A stretch of 64,000 nucleotides of DNA from Siphonodentalium dalli (taxonomy: Eukaryota; Mollusca; Scaphopoda; Gadilida; Siphonodentaliidae): contig CP136063.1 of NCBI GenBank assembly GCA_032622095.1, positions 90,123,980 through 90,187,979 of the forward strand, given 5' to 3'. The notes beneath the pieces were generated by a model. That model ran no database searches. It saw only the letters and a program-made list of their open reading frames with translations, and had not been told where the DNA came from. Below are positions 37,401 to 47,026 of this stretch, one piece after another (positions within the stretch are counted from its first letter, which is position 1; every line of letters starts with the position of its first letter). The position numbers were made by a program, and so were the translations under genes.

Positions 37401-40400
37401 GCGAGTCGACCATAGGTCGCCTCGCATATATAAGAGAATGCATTGGCCTAAAAAAAATCTTTTTTAACACTTTTTACCATTTTTTCTTACATTCTTTAAC
37501 AATTTTATAATTTGTAATGTGTTAAGCCAATGCATTCTCTTATATATGCGAGGCGACCTATGGTCGACTCCCATATATAAGAGAATGCATTGGCACAGGG
37601 CCCTTCTGTTGGGTAAAGGGTTAACTGAATATATTGGAAGCTAAGGTCACATCTTTTTCGATATTGGATAATCTTTATGATGTTCATTGAATCAGTGAAT
37701 AAAAGGTCATTTGATCATGGTGCATACTCTGTACTGTGAACACAATTATGGTATAAAGCATACATCGATACTAAAACTATTACAAATCATATTACAAATT
37801 AAAGGCCCACTTAATTTTCGAACTCCCAGATCATGTATATAAAATATATGCCATATTATATACCATTTCAAAGAGGAAGCTCCAAAACATTGTATTATCA
37901 ACTAATCCAGTGTAATAACCTGAATATGTTGTTTTTGTTGAGTTACCGACGTGTTTTTGTGCTTAAGTTTCATCTGGTTTTGTTGTGCAAAGTGTATTAT
38001 TTTCAATGGTGGGGGAATAACTATATATATTTTAAATATAGAGTTACTCCCCTTCCATTGAAAATTAATTTTTAGATTGAATTCTGTTGCATTCTGGGCA
38101 GCTGTTCTGGGAGCCATAATGCGGTGGGGGGGATCTTTTTTATGATTTCAGCTGTTTTCTATTTTTATATGGGTATCATCTGAGATACAGACGTTACAAA
38201 TGGTGATGAATTATAGTATTTTAATCATATTTTATGGCATAGATTGTTATTAAAACCGTATATCAAGGCACTATAACAAAAATAATCAGAGACTCACTTC
38301 TTTAATCTCAAACACTTCTGAAATAAATTAGTTAGCTGCACACTATTCATTCTTATTTCTAACAGGTCCTTCAACAGCACGATCTTCTTCAGTCATAGGG
38401 AGAGATGGTCGGGAGACACCATTCTCGTCTACACCAACAAGTGACAGGTTAGAAGAATTTCATCTCACTATCTTACCGGCTTCAACGTTTTGTATAAAAA
38501 CCTGGATATAGTATGTCTGACATTTGCAGAATGAGCTCCCCAGAGACAGTGGGCTAGCATCACCAAACTCACCCACTGGGGATCTCATTCTGCTTAGACC
38601 TCAACTGCTATGGGAGACCTAGAATCAGATTAAGTTTACCAATTGAAGTTGTAATATTTACCCATTAGTCACCTCGATTATGCATTTTATTTTCTGCAAA
38701 TTAGGGGATGTAGAAACTGAACAGATGGGATGGGAAAAAGTAACTGAAAACAATGCTAATCTGAGACTGTAGATACTTCCCAGAAGATGAGGCCTAAGCA
38801 GAATGAGGTCCCCAGAGGGTGAACTTGGTGATTCTAGCCCCATGAGTGGGATAGCGTCACTAAATTCACCCTCTGGGGACCCCATTCTGCAAATGTGAGA
38901 CACTATAAATCCAGGCTTGTTCCCATAAGACATATAGCCTTGGATCCTGAACCTATAATTCTCATACCCTTTCTTGTCTATAACAATTTTAGACAAATTC
39001 AAGGAATTTTAATGTGTCTGTTTGGCAAATACACATGTCAGTTAGTTGTCTAACCTACAGTCTTTGTCACTGTGCTTGGGGAAAATATTATGAGATGTTC
39101 AATTAAGCCATGTGCAAAGTCAATGCCCAATTTCTCAGGCCAAAATTTTTTGAAAAGCATGCAGGCTTGCAGTTTTTAAATTATTTTTTTTATTTATGAA
39201 GTATTGCACCCCTGGATCAGCTAGCACTGGGTTTAATATCAGTTTTCTGTGGCCATTATTACCAAAACAAATGTTCATAAAAGTTAGTTGATAGATTATG
39301 TATACCATATACCTATACAACTCACCAGTGTTTTATTTCCAAACTATTTCCAGGTTGTCACTAGCTTCCACTGCATCAGAGGACATTGACTCTATGAAAG
39401 AAAAATTCACATTCCTCAAGTTTGATGAAGTTGTCCAACATATAAGGTAATTTTCCAGAGAATCAGATCTGTAGTACTATGACTACCCCTGCATGATAAA
39501 ATGGTTTAAACATTTGAGAGTTTTTTATCTTAAAAATTATGATGAGAAAGATCACAGAATAAGATATGTTGACTCTGTACTAAAAATGGAATGACCTCTC
39601 GTGCATGTAGGTAGTAACTGCAAAAAATTACTAAGCAATTTCATGTTAAAGGTACTCAATCCGATCAGACGCTCCTAAATAACTATTTCTTTGGTTTCTG
39701 GGGTAAAAAATATTTGATTCGAGTCGAGGAACCCACCCATCAAAGCTCAGAGTGATTAGACATCGATGTTTGAACTTTGCGGTTTCTATTGTTTGTGGGC
39801 CACAAACTGATTGAAGCACGAGGGTCAAACGGACGGTCTTGCAGATAAAGATGGTAATAACAACCACTTGATTTTAGAGTTATCCATCTTTATCTGCAAG
39901 ACCGTCCGTTTGACCTCGTGTTTCTGTTAATCAAACAATTGAAATCACAAACTTCAAAAATCTATATCTGATCAATCTGAGCTTTGATGGGTGGGTTCCG
40001 CGACTGAATCAAATATTTTTTACCCCGAAGCCAAAGAAATAGTAATTTAGGAGCGTCTGATCGGATTGAGTACCTTTAATATTCACAAGACCTTTTTCGC
40101 TATTGATTTAGATTTATATTTGACATTTTACACCCTGAATCTATTAAAAAATTTCAGTGAACATATACAACATCTTGAATTTTTTTTAGTTTTCATGCAC
40201 TACATTGTACACTTTCTGCACCCCCCCCCCCAAATCTCTGGATGACAACTTGAATACTATTTGACAGAATTTTGTGAAATCTGGTATATATGGTGTGGCA
40301 AAGTCATTGCGAAGTTCGAATTTGTGTTCAATCCAACTATTTTTGATAGAGTTATGATCTTTTTTCAAATTTGGACATGTTGCCTTTTATTTATTTAGAA

Positions 40401-43400
40401 GGCAGTTTTACTTTATATTTATATGTTTCTTTCATTCAGGGAAACACTGGAGGAAGAAATAGAGCAACTGTTGAAGGAAGTGGAATTCTTACATCAATGC
40501 ATTGAGGATGAAATGAATCCGAAAGACTTGCTAGCTGAGCCGACCATATCAGGTTAGTCAGACGTATTTATGTCATAGCTTTCTTAAGTCAATGCACCAA
40601 GGATGAAATGAAGCCAAATGACTCATTATACAATCCGACAATATCAGGTTAGTCGGATGTATTTATGTCATAGTGATCTTACATCAATGCATCAAGGATA
40701 AAATGAATCTGTAAGACTCACTAGCCGAGCCAACCATAACAGGATTGTCAGATGTATTTATGTCCTAGCGTTATTACATCAATACATCTAAATCCAAAAG
40801 ACTCTCTAGCTGGGCCAAACATATTTGGTTAGTCGGACTTATTTATGTCGTAGCTTTCTTACATCAATGCACCAAGGATGAAATGAATCCGAAAGACTCA
40901 TACAAGCCGACAATATCAGGTTAGTCAGACGTATTTATGTCACAGCATTCTTACATCAATGCATTGAGGATGAAATTAATCCGAATGACTTGCTAGCTGA
41001 GCCGACCATATCAGGTTAGTCAGATGCTGTTATGTGACATAACTACATCTGACTAACCTGATATGGGCGGCTCAGCTAGCAGGTCATAGCATTCTTGCCA
41101 TCTGCTATAAAGTTTGCAACAATACCCTCTGACATTGTCCTCTGACTACTATAAAATGCCCCTCATTGTGTTTAATACTTCTACAGTGAATCTTTAAAAT
41201 ACTTCTATTGGTTGAAATCTGGAATTGGGATTTTGCCATCGACCTTCCCCTGAAATCCTTCATATATATCTCTGCAATATATTTATTCCCAAATTTTGTG
41301 AAATGTCCTCCATCTGTCAACATATGTGGTGCGACGCTGTTTTATATGAACTGCTAGACACGGGTCACACTAGGACGATCCAGGGATAATGCAGTCTCCT
41401 AAAAACTTCAAAGTATATATGCTCTACACCAAAGGGGTACCAAATGGGGAGTGATTTTCTCTGGATCGTCTTAGCGCGACATGTGTCTAGCACGTTGGCA
41501 CCAGCCATGTAGCATGTCAGGTCCTGCCGGAGAAACTTTAAACCAGTTTTATACATCATGCTCCAGTCGAGGTTTCATGGACTTTGTTATTTGAATGCCA
41601 ATTTGTCTGGTGCCACCAGTGTTTGGTGCGGTAGTTTATATGCCTCTTGTTGTGCATTATTTCCTACGCTGTTGAATTTCCCCCAAAAAATTTGTGTTTT
41701 TCAACCAGATATTCAGACACAGTGTTATTGATAGAAATAGAGCTTAAGTCATATGTTATCATGAGAAAAGTGTGACACCTCTACTAAATTTCTATTCGAT
41801 TATTGGAAGAAATGATTTTCATTTATTGGCGTCACTGCTAGAGTTTCCACTTCTTTTATTGTTGGGTAGTGTTTGAATAATTCAAGACAAACAGGCACCT
41901 AATCAACATGGATCCTTCTCTGTATTAAAGGCCCACTTAATTTTCGAAAATATGCCATATTATATACCATTTGAAATAGGAAGCTCCAAAACAATGTATT
42001 ATCAACTTTATCTGGTGTAATAAACTGTGAACATGTTGTTTCTGTTGAGTTGCCAACGCGTTTTTGTGCTTAATTTTCATCTGGATTGTAGTGCAAAGTA
42101 TATTATTATCAATGGAGGGGGAAATAACTCTATATCTTAAAAATAGAATTATTCCCCTTCCATTGAAAATACACTTTTAGTTTGAATTATGTTGCATTCT
42201 GGGAGCCATAATGGGAGGAATCTTTCTATGATTTTAGCTGTTTTCTATTTTTATATGGGCATCTTCTGAGACAGTGATGTTTCAAATGGTGATGAATTAT
42301 AGTATTTTAATCATATTTTATGTCATAGATTATTATTAGAACTGTATATCAGGGCACTATAAACAAAAATAATCGGTGACTCGAAAATTAAGTGGGCCTT
42401 TAACTTATTCACATCAAAGAGACACAGTCAAATAATATTGTTGTACAGTGCAGTATACCACACTATAGCAGAAATACTTGACTTTGACTATTTGTGGTAT
42501 CATGTGCAGTAATGCCCTAAATAATAGTCTCCTTAACCACAGCAGAATTATGGGTAATTTTTCAGGATTAGGGTCGGAAATATGGTTTGTTGCCATTCAT
42601 CGGAAAGCTCTCACTGAGAGCTTTCTGATGAATGGCAATAAGCCATATTTCCTTGGTTAAGGAGTCGATTATTTAGGGTATTACTGTATTATTACCTTTC
42701 TTGTTATCTGTTTTCATCATGTAGACCTCAAGACAGAACGAACATCGCTGGAGAAGTCATTATTGGCTCCTGACATTCCAAAGCCTGACCCTATGAGGCC
42801 CAACCCTGCACTAGGATCAAAGGGGTAAGATAATTCACTGACATGTTCTATGTCAAACAGCTGTGTCACATTCAGGGTTCATGTGGCAAAAAATATTTTC
42901 ATTTGACAAAAATTTTGGCAAGTGAGTTTTTAAAGACATATTATGGACTTGTTTGGGTGCGTTAAACTGTTAAGTTAGTATTCAGGCAGTATGCCAACTG
43001 GAGGAATGTAGCATTCTACTACATCGTCGAAAATCTCAAGCAAATTGACTGTACCACTCCATAGAAAACATCATCTGAACTACGCTCAATTGAAAATATT
43101 TACTTATCGATTCAGGACACAACTATTGGCGACAAAGTAACGAAAACGATATTGCCATCTAGAGTCACTGAATTTAATTAATATATAATAACTAGCCGAT
43201 GAGCCCGACGTTGTCCGGGCTATTCAAAAACCAAATTTCAAGTCGATAGCTCCACCCGTTTCCGAGATCTGGTCTGCGCATGCGTGAAGCTTGCATCGCA
43301 CGGGCTCTGCGACCCGATAAAAATCGTATCCGGGGCAAGATACATTCACATAGCAAATTTCAAGTCGATAGCTCCACCCGTTTCCGAGATCTCGTCTGCG

Positions 43401-46400
43401 CATGCGCTGCACGGGCGTCGCACGGGCTCACCAATACGACAAGGACGACCGCCTGGTCAAACTACACACACGTACCAAGTTTCGTCCCGATCGGTCGAGA
43501 ATCGTAGATTTGTATAAATGACATACAGACAGACAGACAGACAAACAGAGGTCTTCAAAATATATAAGAGACTAGCCGATGAGCCCGACGTTGTCCGGGC
43601 TATTCAAAAACCAAATTTCAAGTCGATAGCTCCACCCGTTTCCGAGATCTGGTCTGCGCATGCGCGAAGCTGGCGTCGCACGGATTCGGCGACCCGATAA
43701 AATTCGTATCCGGGGCAAGATACATTCACATACCAAATTTCAAGTCGATAGCTCCACCCGTTTCCGAGATCTCGTCTGCGCATGCGCGAAGCGGGCCAGG
43801 CACGGGCTCGCCAATACGACAACGTCGACCGCCTGGTCAAACTACACACACGTACCAAGTTTCGTCCCGATCGGTCGAGAATCGTAGATTTGTATAAAGG
43901 ACATACAGACAGACAAACAGAGGTCTTCAAAATATATATGAGATGGCGGTGTGTTTTGTCAGTTTGGATTTAAGATTTGTAAATTAACTACTTTGAGCAA
44001 GATTATCCTCCATTTCTCTTTGCTCACCCTACCAGAGTGTTTCACATCACTTTAATAATGGGATGTTAACTTAACTATCTAGTCATAACACATCATCGAA
44101 TGTGGGTTATTTGTTACGTGTGCCAAATTACAGACAATACAATGGGAAACCAAAACAAGAAATCTATCAATTTATATGTAGCGCAGTCAGCAGTGTTATA
44201 ATGACAGTTATATGTAATCTTCTTTGGTTTTCACAAAACGCTAATCCCATCTTTCTGTCATAATCAAACTTTCATCAAACAGCTAATCGACCGTGGTTAA
44301 AATGTGAGTCGGAAAAAAGCAATGTTCTGTGAATTTTTCATTGAGGCTGTTGTAAGTACTTTGTAACATGATCTCAATGTAGATACCGCAAAAAGTAATT
44401 ATGAATTTGTTTTGACAGTTAATCCTCCCTTTGTCCGTTTGGGTTATGGATGCATGTATTCATTTTAACAATGCATATTAATGGCGACATTATATAGCAC
44501 ATATTTATGATGCCAGCATTATATTATAAGACAATATGTTAATCAGCTGAATGTGAATGACGACAAATTAATTTATGGCTCGTTGATTTCAGCAGTAATA
44601 CAAGGCGTTATAATATGTATACTTGATGACTGTGTAGCAACATTTCCCCAATTATGTGCGCAGTTAAATTTGGAAAAAAATAATTTCATTTGGCAATTTT
44701 TTTTAGGTGACAGTAGATTATCCAGAAATTCTTTGGGTATTCCCCTGCAATAAAGCCTACAGTTTTGTGATGAAATTCAAAATGTTGAAGTTGAATTTTT
44801 CAGGAAAAAGAATTTTATATATATAAAATGAAAATGTTCTTTGCATATGTAATCAATTGTCTAGGTTGTGGCAACATGGGGTGGGGGTGGCTCACCCTCC
44901 CAACTTCAGTCAAACATTTAAAAAATTGGAAATGTCATGCCTGACAATATATCAGTTGGAAATTTCAGACCAAAAATAAGAAGAAATTTTATGATAGTTG
45001 GATTTTCCAACCAATATTTAGTGTTAAATTTGTCAATTTTAGATTTGAATATTTTACTGAAGGGCCCATTAATTGGAAACTTTCCAACCATAGGAGGGGG
45101 TGTCAGGTTGGTAATTGTCAATACATGTAGTTGGAATAGCTTGAGTGCCAGTTGGAAAATATCAACCCAAGAGGGTGGGTTTCAACTGGAATTTTCTGGA
45201 TATGAATTTGGGTATGGTTCAAGGGGGGTGTAGTTGGATATATTTCGATGTTAGACACCCCGCAATGGACGCCCTCTAGCCATGTCCCTGACATTTGTCA
45301 AACTTATGCAATATTAATTATACCACAACTAAGCTTCTCAATGGTATATGATACCAATCCAGCCTGGATATAGTGTGAGGTCACCAGAGGGTAATTTAGT
45401 GATGCTACCCCACACAGCGGACTAGCATCACCAAATTCACCCACTGGGAACCTCATTCTGCTATGGGAGACCTAGGATCCCCAGTTGAAGTTTATGCATT
45501 TTATTTTCAGCATATTAGGGGATATAGAAACTTAACAGAAACTTAATTTGAGACTATAGATACTTCCCAGAAGATGAGGCCTTAGCAGAATGATGTCCCC
45601 AGAGGGTGAATTTAGTAATGCTAGCCCGCTGTGTGGGGTAGCATCGCTAAATTTACTCTCTGGGACCTCATTCTGTGAATGTGTGACACACTATATCCAG
45701 GATTAATACTAATAGCTCAGACTTTCAAACCAGGCAGGATATCTAAGCAGTGATGTTTCCTTTTATCTATGATTTTCTGAATTTAACTATTATAGCTCAT
45801 TATAGTGAAATTTGACAGTGCTAAATCCACCATTTATGTTTTGAGCATACTATTGTTTCGCGCAACCCAATGAGCAGCAAAATTGCACTCATAGAAAAAT
45901 TACATCAATTTTTAGTCTCCCGAGAGAATTAGTTTTGCAACCTTTTGCACGGCTTATTTTAGTTAATAATACAGACACAATGATTCCTTTCTAAATGACA
46001 TTACCATGAACACTGAAATGCTCATTCATAACAATTTTTAGACCAACTGAATGTCAGCCGATTTCCTTACCATGTGCCATCATGACTAATCTTTAAAACT
46101 GATCGAGACTTGTTATTTCATCACAAAACAAACATGGTGCCGATTTAGTATGACAAATGTTTTTGAATCATTTATTTTTTGTGAAATATGATGTAGGGTT
46201 ATGCCTCTTGTATCAAATTTACCTATAATAGTTGAATTCAGGATGTGTCTGACCTGGTTATCTCTTGTTCATTATTATTATTATGTTTCATTTTAGGAAA
46301 TTATCAACAATATCTCCCATTGAAACCAAATTACGACAACCAGTATTACCAAGCCCTTCTGGGCCAATGAAAGCTGTACATGAAATGCAACCAAACGGTG

Positions 46401-46741
46401 ACTCTGATAACCAAATAAATGGTGACAGTCTCTATGGTGACAGTCGTCCATGTAGCGGGATTTCTTTCTCGAGTGGTACATCCAGTCCCGATAGTTACAT
46501 CACCGACTCAGGAACTCCAAAACTCCAAGGTGCTATCAGGATCAAGCAGAGAATTGTCAGTCCTAGCCAGATCAAGGTCATTCAACTTGATTCAATGCCC
46601 AGCTCACCCCAGAGTAGTGATCGAGTGCACCATCAATTCATGCCGTCGCCTCCAAGCTCTGGAAAATCAGTGACTCCCCGTCCAAGTTCTGCTGATAGAT
46701 TTCGAAGGATGGTTGTTGGGGCTAGAGGAAAGCCAACATGA
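28283..46741 (+). CDS. CCDC24: CCDC24 homologue, whole gene (8 coding exons)
   Basis: Coding exons are 28283-28441, 32649-32803, 35634-35698, 38366-38447, 39354-39446, 40440-40552, 42725-42824 and 46297-46741. All introns start GT and end AG, the phases join, and the sum is 1212 nt (403 aa plus TGA). From memory of vertebrate CCDC24, the N-terminal block matches closely: LW..(V/M)E(Q/E)..P..ER.E(I/V)(R/K).(M/I)LG followed by D.SLEL..E. So does the later R.(T/L)LEEE......E...L..C(I/L)E(D/E)E coiled coil (residues about 165-210). Residues 260-403 are Ser/Pro-rich and probably disordered. CCDC24 is a conserved coiled-coil protein of poorly defined function, so none is assigned here. At 403 aa it is longer than my recollection of the human protein (about 300 aa), mainly in the tail. 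A possible polyadenylation signal AATAAA lies at 47021. The ATG at 28283 is followed directly by a second ATG. An untranslated first exon is possible, because TTTCAG occurs at 28255-28260. The introns are packed with MITEs. Confidence 0.92.
28530..28860. repeat. Dispersed repeat L with a 50-bp hairpin, CCDC24 intron 1
   Basis: ACACACAAATGCATTCGCAC ... GAACATGAATGCAGG matches 47490-47700. The inner hairpin is ATGGATGCAAGTTGGTCTGA CATTTT and its complement (28748-28853). Confidence 0.65.
29458..30419. mobile_element. Family D MITE split by the Harbinger-like element
   Basis: The left stub is CAGTAATTGCCTAAATAATC GACTCC. The right part resumes AGCAGAATTATGGGTAATTT and ends GGGCATTGCTGTA. Confidence 0.8.
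29487..30284. mobile_element. PIF/Harbinger-like element inserted in a D MITE
   Basis: TIRs of about 30 bp: GGCCAAAAAAAATACCTGT at the left and ACAGGTATATATTTTTTTGG plus CC at the right, each followed inward by GGTGAC and a poly-purine G-rich run. The flanks are TTA (29484-29486) and TTA (30285-30287). GGCC ends and a TWA target are typical of PIF/Harbinger. It is 798 bp with no transposase. Confidence 0.8.
30637..30848. mobile_element. Family D MITE
   Basis: A palindrome CAGTAATGCCCAAAGTATAT ... GGGAATTGCTG, with the centre CTCTCACCAAGAG. Confidence 0.88.
31235..31609. mobile_element. Family A MITE (copy 4)
   Basis: The left inner palindrome is intact (GAGGTCCCCAGAGGGTGAAT ... CACCCTCTGTGAACCTCATT). 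The right palindrome is reduced to GCAGAATGTGG...GATGCTAGCCC. Confidence 0.75.
31733..32170. repeat. TAGCTCAACTTGACAAG repeat, CCDC24 intron 1
   Basis: A head with GTCTGTCCGTCCATGTGTCT, then two imperfect units with GCCATCTTGGATTT and GGCACACCCTATA. Same general class as 8288-8880. Confidence 0.5.
32649..32803 (+). CDS. CCDC24: CCDC24 coding exon 2
   Basis: Acceptor TTCAG at 32644-32648, donor GTATGT at 32804. It starts in phase 0 and ends in phase 2. It encodes residues 54-104 plus the first two bases of residue 105, including LLDIWREYRAEH and the LVRDRLVQEICFLVENIKDKA helix, which corresponds to the L...LR.EL..LL..L..KA region of vertebrate CCDC24. Confidence 0.9.
33147..33597. mobile_element. 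Family B MITE (copy 7), CCDC24 intron 2
   Basis: TTAAAGATGCATAATCCAAA on the left; AAATTGGATTGAGTACCTTA on the right. Confidence 0.85.
33698..33961. mobile_element. Family C MITE, CCDC24 intron 2
   Basis: TTAACATTTTCTATACTAAA ... TTCAGTATAGAAAGGGTTAA, with a central ATAATTTCAACAAG / TTGTTGAACTTATTAT hairpin. Bounded by TTAA. Confidence 0.85.
34462..34959. mobile_element. Family F MITE (copy 2), CCDC24 intron 2
   Basis: TTAAAGGCCTACTTAATTTT ... AAAATTAAATGGGCCTTTAA. Central hairpin GGGAATAACTCTATATCTTA AAGATAGAGTTATTCCC. Confidence 0.9.
35073..35568. mobile_element. Family A MITE (copy 5) with three inner palindromes
   Basis: The ends are AAGCCTGAGTTTAGTGTGCC and GGCTCACTAAACTCAGACTT. The CCCCAGAGGGTGAATT...palindrome occurs at 35104-35188, 35388-35470 and 35471-35535, one more than usual. 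Confidence 0.85.
35634..35698 (+). CDS. CCDC24: CCDC24 coding exon 3
   Basis: A 65-nt exon between TTTCAG (ends 35633) and donor GTATGT at 35699. It encodes residues 105-126 plus one base of 127 (DADETLARHKSEVIDYALDS), aligning with the VLHFALE region of the vertebrate protein. The phase agrees with exons 2 and 4. Confidence 0.85.
36715..37104. mobile_element. Family G MITE (copy 1), CCDC24 intron 3
   Basis: TTAACCCTTTACCCAACAGA ... TTGTTGGGTAAAGGGTTAA. It has two 67-bp hairpins, CCAATGCATTCTCTTATATA TGCGA...TCGCATATATAAGAGAATGC ATTGG, at 36734-36803 and 36882-36951. Confidence 0.92.
37226..37624. mobile_element. Family G MITE (copy 2), inverted relative to copy 1
   Basis: Same element read in the other direction: TTAACCCTTTACCCAACAAA CCGGCC ... 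GGCCCTTCTGTTGGGTAAAG GGTTAA. It is 122 bp from copy 1. The two hairpins are preserved. Confidence 0.92.
37799..38305. mobile_element. Family F MITE (copy 3), CCDC24 intron 3
   Basis: TTAAAGGCCCACTTAATTTT on the left. The right terminus is altered (GACTCACTTCTTTAA), lacking the AAGTGGGCC part. Ends about 60 bp before CCDC24 exon 4. Confidence 0.85.
38366..38447 (+). CDS. CCDC24: CCDC24 coding exon 4
   Basis: An 82-nt exon after TTCTAACAG (ends 38365), with donor GTTAGA at 38448. It encodes a Ser/Thr/Arg-rich linker (PSTARSSSVIGRDGRETPFS). The link is poorly conserved in the family. The exon is supported by its splice sites and by phase continuity on both sides. Confidence 0.8.
38500..38919. 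mobile_element. Family A MITE (copy 6), near full length, CCDC24 intron 4
   Basis: ACCTGGATATAGTATGTCTG ACATTTGCAGAATGAG ... CTGCAAATGTGAGACACTAT AAATCCAGGCTT. The left inner palindrome is partly deleted and the right one is complete (38804-38889). Confidence 0.88.
39354..39446 (+). CDS. CCDC24: CCDC24 coding exon 5
   Basis: Acceptor TTTCCAG ends at 39353 and donor GTAATT starts at 39447. It encodes SEDIDSMKEKFTFLKFDEVV and then QHIR, matching the ...IDQVARHLR stretch of vertebrate CCDC24 just before the coiled coil. Confidence 0.88.
39646..40079. mobile_element. Family B MITE (copy 8), long-palindrome form, CCDC24 intron 5
   Basis: TTAAAGGTACTCAATCCGAT CAGACGCTCC ... GGAGCGTCTGATCGGATTGA GTACCTTTAA. 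Arms of about 215 bp meet near 39862. Confidence 0.9.
40440..40552 (+). CDS. CCDC24: CCDC24 coding exon 6 (coiled coil)
   Basis: Acceptor TTCATTCAG ends at 40439 and donor GTTAGT starts at 40553. It encodes residues 186-222 plus one base of 223, with ETLEEEIEQLLKEVEFLHQC as the coiled-coil core. The last 67 nt of this exon, together with the donor and about 30 nt of intron, are repeated tandemly downstream to about 41030 (see the repeat entry and finding). The first donor is used here because reading on meets TAG in frame within GGTTAG, and because the phase fits exon 7. Confidence 0.9.
40486..41030 (+). repeat. Six-copy tandem repeat made from the end of CCDC24 exon 6
   Basis: Copies start at 40486, 40581, 40676, 40771, 40856 and 40948 (period 95, one 85). 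Each holds CTTACATCAATGCAT, GATGAAATGAAT, CTAGC(T/C)GAGCC, ATATCAG and the donor GTTAGTC, then GTATTTATGTCATAGC. The first copy is the real exon end. Copy 6 is nearly identical and still open. The others have drifted by small deletions. Confidence 0.92.
41044..41087 (-). repeat. Inverted partial copy of the exon-6 repeat
   Basis: ACATCTGACTAACCTGATAT followed by GGCGGCTCAGCTAGCAGGTC is the reverse complement of the unit's GAC(T)TGCTAGCTGAGCC...ATATCAGGTTAGTCAGATGT. It closes the tandem array and gives it a hairpin end with copy 6. Confidence 0.85.
41354..41493. repeat. 140-bp hairpin repeat, CCDC24 intron 6
   Basis: TGCTAGACACGGGTCACACT AGGACGATCC is mirrored by GGATCGTCTTAGCGCGACAT GTGTCTAGCA, with imperfect arms of about 32 bp. 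Confidence 0.7.
41925..42403. mobile_element. Family F MITE (copy 4), CCDC24 intron 6
   Basis: TTAAAGGCCCACTTAATTTT CGA ... TCGAAAATTAAGTGGGCCTT TAA. Both termini are intact. Confidence 0.92.
42508..42688. mobile_element. Family D MITE, CCDC24 intron 6
   Basis: CAGTAATGCCCTAAATAATA ... TTATTTAGGGTATTACTG. About 30 bp of the right arm is deleted (TATTTCCTTGGTTAAGG). Confidence 0.88.
42725..42824 (+). CDS. CCDC24: CCDC24 coding exon 7
   Basis: Acceptor CATGTAG ends at 42724 and donor GTAAGA starts at 42825. It encodes residues 223-255 plus two bases of 256 (DLKTERTSLEKSLLAPDIPK, then a Pro-rich stretch). The exon is supported by strong splice sites and phase. A D-family MITE ends about 35 nt upstream of the acceptor. 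Confidence 0.85.
42930..44055. mobile_element. Family J element (copy 3) interrupted by a dimer, CCDC24 intron 7
   Basis: Inverted relative to the copies at 9949 and 59217: TTAAAGACATATTATGGACT ... AGTGTTTCACATCACTTTAA. Split at 43190/43942, in an AT run, by the I dimer. Confidence 0.82.
43191..43941 (+). repeat. Head-to-tail dimer of a SINE-like repeat I
   Basis: Units 43191-43570 and 43571-43941 start ACTAGCCGATGAGCCCGACG TTGTCCGG and end ACATACAGACAGAC ... AGAGGTCTTCAAAATATATA. Within each, AAATTTCAAGTCGATAGCTC CACCCGTTTCCGAGATCT occurs twice. The CCGATCGGTCGAGAATCG and CAGACAGAC tail is typical of dispersed retro- or MITE-type repeats; the class is not settled. Confidence 0.85.
44056..45360. 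other. CCDC24 intron 7, no recognised element
   Basis: Low-complexity pieces with several TTGGAAATTT-type repeats (44930-45240), otherwise nothing recognised. Confidence 0.4.
45361..45702. mobile_element. Family A MITE (copy 7), CCDC24 intron 7
   Basis: AGCCTGGATATAGTGTGAGG ... GACACACTATATCCAGGATT. Both inner palindromes are present. The central spacer is shortened. Confidence 0.85.
46297..46741 (+). CDS. CCDC24: CCDC24 last coding exon with stop
   Basis: Acceptor TTTTAG ends at 46296, and TGA is at 46739-46741. It encodes residues 256-403: a Ser/Pro-rich, low-complexity tail with the motifs SPSGPMK, SSPQSSD, PSPPSSGK and PRPSSADRFRR. It is probably disordered and may be phosphorylated at S/T-P sites (inference). 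Confidence 0.88.
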
Positions 46742-47020
46742 GTTCTACAGAAGTACTCTTAAATGTTCGGTGGGATCCTGCGAATATTACTTTTCTGTTT
46801 TAACCAAATACCAAACTGAACTGAAATGATTTTCATTTATTGGCATCACTGCAAGAACACACAGCAATATTCGTGATTCGAATGAAATCTAACAATATAA
46901 AAAGATAAACAAGACAGTACAAACTTAAGTGTACTTCCAATGGGAAAAACTAATTTTATCAGATATGCAGCAGGGTAAATTTTAGACTGGAAATAGTGCC
47001 TGCTGGGTACTCTTATATAA

Positions 47021-47026
47021 AATAAA
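47021..47026 (+). terminator. Candidate polyadenylation signal of CCDC24
   Basis: AATAAA lies 280 nt after the CCDC24 stop codon. A second copy lies at 47466-47471. Which is used cannot be decided from sequence. Confidence 0.45.

Noticed and set aside
43604-43930. Open frames on both strands in the repeat dimer
   Set aside because: Every unit of the dimer gives the same frames; they are products of GC-richer repeat sequence.
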